NCBI GenBank assembly: GCA_002633005.1 | Contig: NMRA01000439.1 | Location: 319,376 to 383,375 of the forward strand | Direction of reading: 5' to 3' | Length of the DNA stretch: 64,000 nucleotides | Source: Phoronis australis | Lineage: Eukaryota > Phoronida > Phoronidae | Shown here: piece by piece, positions 58,301-64,000 of the stretch | Numbering within the stretch: the stretch's first letter is position 1 | How the letters are laid out: each line of letters starts with the position of its first letter | The notes under the pieces: generated by a model | Told to the model about the DNA's origin: nothing | Database searches by the model: none | Seen by the model: only the letters and a program-made list of their open reading frames with translations | Translations under genes and position numbers: made by a program

Positions 58301-58860
58301 ATCCAACAGTTACTCATTGATTGTATAATTTTATCATCAATTGTTTTGTAATTTACGGAGTTGTGGACAAACAAGATCAACCCCCTCCCGACGTTAGTGT
58401 GGTAGGCAATGTGGTATTCTGGAATAATAAGTGCACTGAGGTTGTCTTCGGACAGTGTTCCAGATTCACATATAGCAATGACCATGTAATTGTTGTCTGT
58501 AATAACTTGCTTGAGAAGATCAAATCTTGAAAGATTGTTCGCCTTGATACTGTTGATATTAGTGAATAAGACCTTGAAGCTGGCTAAACCCTGAGTGCCT
58601 GGTCCTGGATTGACCTCTATGTCACCAGCAGTCAAAAGACTTTGCTCAATGATAACTCGGATATCACAACATGAGTTCTTCATTGTGCAGTAAACATTAC
58701 GTAAGTGCTCAGTTCGGGGTCGTTTTCGTAGTAGAAGAGTGAGGTCGAGCGTAATAGACGAAAAGCAGTGGGGTATTTTTGTTTTCCAGACACCCGAACA
58801 ATTATAATTATTATGTCTGTAGTTAAATACTGATAAATTCATACAGTTCATAGTTAACAT
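55381..58860 (-). CDS. 2A - AP endonuclease - reverse transcriptase polyprotein
   Basis: 1159 codons as read. Residues 1-78 are a leader without a known domain. 79-87 are the 2A motif G-D-I-E-V-N-P-G/P. 95-320 are an AP-type endonuclease, with T-N-I-N-S (100-104), C-E-S (131-133), F-Y-R-S-P (201-205), G-D-F-N-A-R-N (237-243) and S-D-H-H (309-312). About 570-850 are the RT, with N-Y-R-P-I (607-611), F-L-D-I-A-S-A-F-D (677-685), G-V-P-Q-G-S-V-L-G-P (738-747) and F-L-Y-A-D-D (766-771). All listed catalytic residues are present. Near 55560 the frame changes within a T7 run: the C-S-C-G-D-T..H-V-F motif should continue F-A-C-E-V-C-K in the other frame, which stays open to a stop at 55355. Without that shift the ORF would be intact. 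Ribosome skipping at 2A would release the leader from the enzyme (known for 2A). Confidence 0.9.
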   Translation of the reverse strand: MLTMNCMNLSVFNYRHNNYNCSGVWKTKIPHCFSSITLDLTLLLRKRPRTEHLRNVYCTMKNSCCDIRVIIEQSLLTAGDIEVNPGPGTQGLASFKVLFTNINSIKANNLSRFDLLKQVITDNNYMVIAICESGTLSEDNLSALIIPEYHIAYHTNVGRGLILFVHNSVNYKTIDDKIIQSMSNCWIELYVNHKKVYYGFFYRSPSQTSHERKAYFKTFSEQLQELSQTNKTIVINGDFNARNSTWYSEDNDNQAGLELFDILLTNDCIQLINEPTRLTEYSHSCLDLCITNNLGLIESTSVRPPIGNSDHHVIETTFTLNCPPKEPDIMKKIWNYNLINMDKLRSDITTFNWTEILNKSDINDAVSIFTQSLYNILDNNIPSTMKTIKNKNKPWFNNNIKSEINKRNKLYRSFRRSNNPCTFKCYKEQCKSVEELIKKTKQDYKMKVISNIKNVSKNSKEYWDIVNKIRGQVKQSSYPTIHSKESNSQASSKADKSILFLDYFTAKSHIAPTINYPEFPNRTLEHLSYIEAQPSEVRKLLENIDENKNDGTNLITNKMIKIIARELTLPLTTLYNKILQSGKFPLNWKLGVMIPIHKKNSKTDIANYRPITLLNTLSKILEKILSQHMFDHLSSQNLIYRRQFGFMPGNSTVSQLTEIVHDIHLQFEQGYNVRSVFLDIASAFDVVPHDLLLHKLQSYGFSGTLLLLLKSYLENRTYKVRIEGVLSPSSTPGFVNAGVPQGSVLGPLLFLLYINDLPDTISSKTFLYADDTAIFHPFSKEHPHDSLQLQTDLNKLYDWSHKWKMKFKPEKSVDLIFSKSNNTHFQTNPTLELSLNGEVIPNKFTHKHLGLLLDHKLTFTPHCRELVQKVQKLINPIRIISRHLNSMHLETLFMSFVLPHLDYCDIIYQSANAGILLQLERLQYQAALAITGAYKGSNTIKVLNSLHWSKLATRRKLHLSMYTFKVLTNINNYSNKILFDSYKRPSTRPILRQSNMYTIPASISQAFRRSTILTCIDNWNSLPFKIKESTSIVTLKNNFKVHTTTPDLPVPLTSFQLPRNYEITLHRSRCGLFLNNEKFRHNFNNISPPCSCGDTQTYPHVFLLVRYARRRGYSSSRHSNNTPMFIKNILKFRNCTTKLISFCMDVKDLTQTKIRFYLK
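58600..58650 (-). other. 2A ribosome-skipping site
   Basis: Encodes S-L-L-T-A-G-D-I-E-V-N-P-G-P; the canonical core is D-[VI]-E-x-N-P-G/P. Skipping occurs between Gly86 and Pro87. All core residues are intact, so activity is likely. Confidence 0.85.
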
Positions 58861-60035
58861 GCTTATCTAACAAGAGAAAAAGAAGTATATACAAGTGTGT
58901 GAATAGACTAAAAGTAATGAAGTAAGGACAAAAGCTATGAACACTAGGGTAGGCATGAAAATTCCCACCACCACTAATTTAATTACATTGAGGTTGGCTA
59001 AATCTTGCAAATAGAAAACTGAAGGATTAGTAACAATAACAAGAGAAATGGATTGGCGTACTACGGATGTGATATTAGTTCAAATAGATGAGAGTCAACG
59101 GGGTAATATGTAGAACATTAACACTGTATTTTGGGATGAAAATATATTGCCAATTCAGTTGTCTTATTACGCATGACGCTGCCCGAGTCAAATAGAGCTC
59201 TGAGACAATACGATACTCGTTTGGCCGTTTTTAGCTTGAACGTTAATGGTGATGAAAATTGAAACAACTACAGTTGTCAAGTTCAGTGTAGTTTCATAAT
59301 CATGACACATGTGAGACGTGAAATACTTTTAAAAATATTCATTACTAAGATAAAAGATGTTCTGATTTTACTCCTTGTTGTTTCATTGTTATTAGGAAGC
59401 CATGCGTGTAGGTTGTAGCTAATTGACCCAGAAGAGCATTTAAAGTACCTTATCACTTGCAAAATCAAAATTCAAGCGAGTTGTACTTTTTGCTGCACCG
59501 AGTTTGCCCGTGGGCCAAACGTTGTCATGCCAATATCAAAATCAAAATTTATAGGCAAGAGCTCAGTTTGGCTTTGTTTGAGCACATAATTATGTTATTG
59601 GGACACAGATTTTTTTTACAGAACGACTACGATTGCTCTGGAGAGATAGTTCTGCTGTGACTTGTTTTGTGTTAATGTGTGCGGTAGCTACGGGGAACTT
59701 GTGACACTGTTGATTAGTAGTTTCTCCAGGAGGAATATCTTGTCTCAATCAGTTAGTCGTCAGTCTCACAACTTATTGTGATATATAGTTTGTGAATAAC
59801 AACGCTGTAAGTTAATAAACGTATTCTATTGTTAAAGAAGCGAAATCCCTGCTCACCCTCCAATCACCTATTTTCACCTGTTTACCTCTGATTAGTGAGT
59901 CACACTCTTGCTTATGATATATGTTTTTCTTGATAAACTTTAGATTTTGCCTATGTGTATTTTCCAAGGCACTGCTCATGCTTTTTTGTTTTCAATATTT
60001 TAGGCAAAGACACTTCACAATGTTGAATTTGACAA
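58861..60035. other. 5' flank of the LINE, no gene recognised
   Basis: AT-rich, with no domain-bearing frame. The LINE 5' UTR may occupy the first part. Confidence 0.45.
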
Positions 60036-60039
60036 AGTG

Positions 60040-60600
60040 AAATCGGCCGTAGTCAACGCCTCGCGTACTTCGTCGGCGCACACACGCCCGCTAGGTGTCG
60101 CCACAAACCGTGACGCTATAATGGCGGCGGGCTTTGTGTGTCTTGTTAACGTCTTTGGTTAAAGTCCATCTCTCACGCGTTGTTAGCCCTTATTACATGG
60201 TTAGAAGATGTTATAAGGATCCAAGAAGTACCTACCCCATAACTAATACACGATCCGTACTCGAAAACAGTTTAAATGAACGCGCCACTCACGATTCGCA
60301 CCCGAAGAAACACCGCCATTTTGAACTTGCCGCGAACCCGGAAGTACAATTCATTCAGGAACCCAGGCCGAGAAAACGCCGTCAGTGCGACTGGAGCAGT
60401 GCCTGTACTGTTACCAGCCAGCAAACGGGTATAAAAAATCGACAGCGCGCCTTAATTTTGATAAAATCAAACTACGGACAATTTTATGGAATTTGCTGAA
60501 GAAATGTGGCGAATAAATTTTGACAGAAATTATTTTGCCAGACTCGGGACCGCAGCCTATCGGACCCGGTGCGGATCGAGACCAGACACTGGCGAACGGT
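60040..60600. promoter_or_regulatory. CpG-rich, promoter-like patch
   Basis: CpG is frequent here, unlike its surroundings. ACCCGGAAGT (60336-60345) is an ETS/GABP-type site, and AATGGCGGC (60119-60128) fits the YY1 core. Both are typical of TATA-less housekeeping promoters. No coding exon could be tied to it. The + frame 60134-60499 overlaps it but resembles nothing known. Confidence 0.35.
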
Positions 60601-61224
60601 AAATGCATGCGGTTGCAAGCTGTTTTGTCGAAGTAAAATGGTCAAATGATAAATGCTGCATATATTCAAGGGTAGTTTCAGACACTTGCATGAAATTACG
60701 GGCTGGTTAGTCCTGTGTCACACTGCCGCGGCAGACCTTAGTTAGCCTCAGTCACCAGTTACCAGTGAAGACTATAGTCAAAATACAGCTTGTTAGTAGG
60801 CCTATACAGCTTTGCGCCAAGACTACCCTTAGGCCTAACTGGTCGCTGGCCACAAACACAAAAACACGAAAATTGAACAAAGTTTCTTTTTTGTAGCAAC
60901 GTTTGCCAAAATGTATCAACGTTAAATCTTCACAAATTACAATGTAGCCGATTGAACATGCCTTTCAGTTCAGCAAAAGTCGACATTGTAGGTGCCGCCA
61001 GAAATGAGACGAAGTTCGGCAAAGGGAATTGTGAGCACATTTATCACTTAATGAGTAACAACTGCGAGGCTGAAATTTAGTGAACACTGCTAAATCGTGC
61101 AGAATAGTAAATAAAGATATGTCTAACTAAATTTCACCGTAATTTGTTGGCGAAAACAATTTACACAAAGTTTTAAATTCGTAACTCATTCCGCTGTCCT
61201 CCAATATGGCCGACGCAATCCAAA

Positions 61225-62064
61225 CACAAAACTTGCAATAACTTTACACTGCTTGCCCCGATTTTGATACTTTTTCGATTTTTACCGAGTAGAATGTAAT
61301 AACTTTCCGATGATAGCAAAGTACTTTTTCAAAACGAGGAAAAAAATAAAACCGAAAAAAAATGGTTCGACCCATATTGGTTCCTAGGTTCGACTCGCCT
61401 AGGTAAGGAACTAAACACCAATGCTATTTTAACATACTAAGTACGCGTAACATTCCAAAAGAAATCAACGACCACTAACTACAAACTATAAATACACTAC
61501 ATATGCAAACGAATCACGATATATTACTAATAAAACAAAATAATGAAGACTTTTCGAGCAAGCCATAGCACATTCAGTTACAAGGAAAAAATGGTGGCGT
61601 TCAGGACAAGTTCCTGAACTGATGAGCCGGAAATNGTGACCCAAATTTCGCCACAAAACTTGCAATAACTTTACAGTGCTTGCCCCGATTTTGATACTTT
61701 TTCGATTTTTACCGAGTAGAATGTACTAACTTTCAGATGATAGCAAAGTACTTTTTCAAAACGAGGAAAAAAATAAAACCGAAAAAAAAATTGGTTCGAC
61801 CCATATTGGTTCCTAGGTTCGACTCGCCTACGTAAGGAGCTAAACACCAATGCTATTTTAACATACTAAGTACGCGTAACATTCCAAAAAAATCAACGAC
61901 CACTAACTACAAACTATAAATACACTAAATATGCAAACGAATCACGATATATTACTAATAAAACAACATAATGAAGACTTTTCGAGCAAGCCATAGCACA
62001 TTCAGTTACAAGGAAAAATGGCGGCGTTCAGGACAAGTTCCTGAACTGATGAGCCGGAAATGTG
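61225..62064 (+). repeat. two near-identical copies, offset 427 bp, with an N between
   Basis: Copy 1 is 61225-61634 and copy 2 is 61652-62064, with a few substitutions and short indels. An N at 61635 follows copy 1 directly. The unit holds GGTTCGACCCATATTGGTTCC and CCTAGGTTCGACTCGCCTA but no ORF. It is either a recent tandem duplication or two haplotypes joined in assembly. Confidence 0.9.
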
Positions 62065-62069
62065 GGTAC

Positions 62070-63760
62070 GGAAATAACCGATGACAACCGGTAATCATTC
62101 GCTCAGAGAGAAGGGTCAAATACTGTTAAAAATCGCTTTTGGCAAGAAAGGCGATAAGAATATAAAGAAAGGGTGTCGAAAATAAGAATTTATGTAGTAA
62201 GTATTTTCTGATACTGGAACCACATGGGCAGTTTGCAAAAAGGACTTTAAAGTATTCGTGAGTTGTTTTATTCACTATTGCGTGCGCGCCATCTTTCGGC
62301 CGCAACACGTATTGATATACCACACTCCGCGGATCAAGATAAAAACATTAATTAGTCACCCGGTCCTGAATGAGTGAAATTCCTGCGACAAAGAGATTAA
62401 AAAAAAGTAATTCTTCATGCTCCTAACACTGCAATATTTTCCCATCGCCGACATTCAGCTCATTGACTACAATTCACTACACTCCCCCCGCCCCGGTTTG
62501 TGGCGCGGAATTTTTATATTTAGACAACAAAGGTATGCATTGTAAGTTTGTTGTAGTGAGTTTTAAAAATATATTGCCATGTTACACATGTTTTGCTCGG
62601 GACCTTCTTTCTATAAATAGCCGCACGATGAAAATTGGAGGTCATTAACGTGTTATAGCGGATTTTTCATATTGGAACTATCAAACGTGCGCTGTTCGTC
62701 ACAGGTGACATTTAGCCTCAATTCTTATTTCACGCGTTTTTCCCCTGCCTTTCTCTTCATGCTTCCACGCCTTCTTAGTTCTGGTTGGTGGCCCCTATGG
62801 TCGTTTACTTTCTGGTTCCATCGTTAGTTTTCGGTCATTTTTTTCTTTATATTTGTGAAGGTCAGCGGCCCGGTTGCATGAAACTGTCCCAACCAGGCAC
62901 TCAGTTATGTTTGATGTAATTTTATTCGAATTTGTGAACTTGTGAAAACACTGATTATTCTTTCTAATGCTGTTTTTTTCTCATTACTAAATGAAGTTTT
63001 GACTTTGGTACGCGCCGTGAGAAAACTCAATTGAATTCTCAAAATTACCGATCTTTTCATGCAACGCCCCTAACTTGAGGACTAAGTTCCTATTTATTTT
63101 CATCGAAATGATGTATAAGTTTCAGACAGTGTTGCTAGCCAAACTGGAACTTACAATAAAGGTGAAATGATAGCAAACGTGTGAGTAAACAAAGACACTA
63201 ATTTAGTTGAGTCCCTACTTGTTATTGTTTCCTGCAACCGGGCAATGGAGGGTAACTCAGTTCTCTCACTTTAATTCTTGCGTTTTCTTTTGTTTCCCGT
63301 GTTATTGTCATAAACAATACCCGGACCCAATTCTCCAGCATTTTGCCTACACCCTTGGGGAAGCCCGCACCGCTTGGATCGTTCGGGTTTTAATTAACTT
63401 GTCCCTTCTACATGTATATTCCCTTTTTAATGCCACATTTTACACAGCAACAGTACTCAGACACGTAATTGTTTATTATCTACTGTAAATACTTTAAAAG
63501 GAGGTAAACATTCCATAGGTATGAAAAATTGAGACAACGTTTATTTGGCTCTTATCTTTGACATAATGTTTGAACTTAGAGATGCGCTTTTGATACACCC
63601 TGTATTTTGTCAGACACTCTAGTTTATATTAATACGTTCATGAATGGCACAAGGAAATCATGTGTAATGACAACGGGAAATCGACGACATACATATACAT
63701 CATTGCTGATTTAAATAGTCCTTAAGGAATAGAACGAGAATATGAACTGAATTTGATATC
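62070..63760. other. no gene recognised
   Basis: AT-rich. GATACACCCTGTATTTT at about 63593 resembles a mariner-type end, but no matching inverse was found. The frame 63207-63488 has no recognisable domain. Confidence 0.4.
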
Positions 63761-63771
63761 TCGAGAATATG

Positions 63772-64000
63772 GCTACGTTCTTTAGATGCAAGAATCTCCC
63801 GAAAAGGCAAGATCACGCAAGTCTTCGTGATATATCGTCATACATTAAATGGAAAAAACGTGATTACACCAGCTGTTCTTTTAAGACTCTTAAAAGAGTC
63901 TTAGGTCTACGGAGCTCAACTCAGGATTGAGTTGAATTGCGCCATGAGGCTTTTGCGAGATAAGCGAGACCACGCAAGTCTTTTGAGACTTCGCAAAGTC
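63772..64000. repeat. GCGTTC-type MITE ends, two pieces
   Basis: 63772-63830 (GCTACGTTCTTTAGATGCAAG, AAGGCAAGATCACGCAAGTC) and 63945-64000 (GCTTTTGCGAGATAAGCGAG, ACCACGCAAGTC) belong to the family seen at 20868, 39870 and 53690. The window edge cuts the second piece. Confidence 0.55.

Larger units (their letters stand above)
55120..58860 (-). mobile_element. nearly intact APE-type non-LTR retrotransposon with 2A peptide
   Basis: A minus-strand LINE with one long ORF, about 235 bases of 3' UTR and an A10 tail (T run at 55120-55129). Endonuclease, RT and a C-terminal Cys/His motif are all present. The 5' limit is not clear beyond the ATG at 58860, and I found no certain target duplication. The domain set and 2A fit the CR1/L2/Rex/Crack side of the Jockey superfamily (inference). 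It is far better preserved than the LINE at 10.6 kb, so it is probably a recent insertion. Confidence 0.85.

Noticed and set aside
60134-60499. 121-codon frame in the CpG-rich patch, tested as a THAP or transposase relic
   Set aside because: No C2CH pattern or DDE motif; composition follows the CpG-rich DNA.
1-64000. CRISPR array, bacterial operon or phage content
   Set aside because: No regularly spaced identical repeats. Splice sites, LINE and Penelope elements show an animal nuclear genome.

Overview
This is a nuclear genomic window from an animal. It is AT-rich, gene-sparse and packed with mobile-element debris. The evidence for an animal is spliced genes with GT-AG introns, a TRIM-type RING/coiled-coil/NHL protein, a GT31 beta-1,3-glycosyltransferase, an MFSD4/NAGLT1-type sugar transporter, Penelope-like elements, a Merlin-type transposase and a non-LTR retrotransposon carrying a 2A peptide. 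2A-bearing LINEs together with single-exon TRIM-NHL genes are known from echinoderms, hemichordates, amphioxus and molluscs. A marine invertebrate, perhaps a non-vertebrate deuterostome, is therefore the best guess; no species can be named from sequence alone. The assembly contains one run of 103 N (44618-44720) and several single N bases, three of which sit at or beside duplicated sequence.

Layout. 1-3.1 kb: no recognisable gene. 3.1-5.5 kb: a polypyrimidine tract, a small ORF with an in-frame 27-residue repeat, and a diverged tandem array of roughly 415-450 bp units. 5.7-8.7 kb (+): three exons of an MFSD4/NAGLT1-like transporter. 8.8-12.2 kb: a 292-bp foldback element with a 5-bp target duplication, a near-identical tandem duplication of a Penelope 3' end with hammerhead-like motifs, and a decayed LINE. 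15.3-16.5 kb (-): an intronless GT31 gene. 17.7-19.2 kb (-): a decayed Penelope-like element. 19.2-31 kb: gene-poor, with hairpin MITEs and a tRNA-like SINE fragment. 31.3-36.8 kb: two pairs of inverted repeats around a Merlin-type transposase pseudogene that is followed by histone-type stem-loops. 37-50 kb: MITEs, the N gap and small unassigned ORFs. 50.9-52.9 kb (+): a TRIM-NHL gene with a probable 5' UTR intron. 55.1-58.9 kb (-): a nearly intact 2A-LINE. 60.0-60.6 kb: a CpG-rich promoter-like patch. 61.2-62.1 kb: a 427-bp-offset duplication around an N.

The three host genes (transporter, glycosyltransferase, TRIM-NHL) are unrelated in function, and nothing suggests co-regulation. The notable content is in the mobile elements: a LINE ORF with a complete 2A motif and apparently one frameshift in a T7 run, a Penelope terminus with palindromic hammerhead-like cores, two MITE families with clear 5-bp target duplications, and a transposase relic ending in a histone-like 3' stem-loop.
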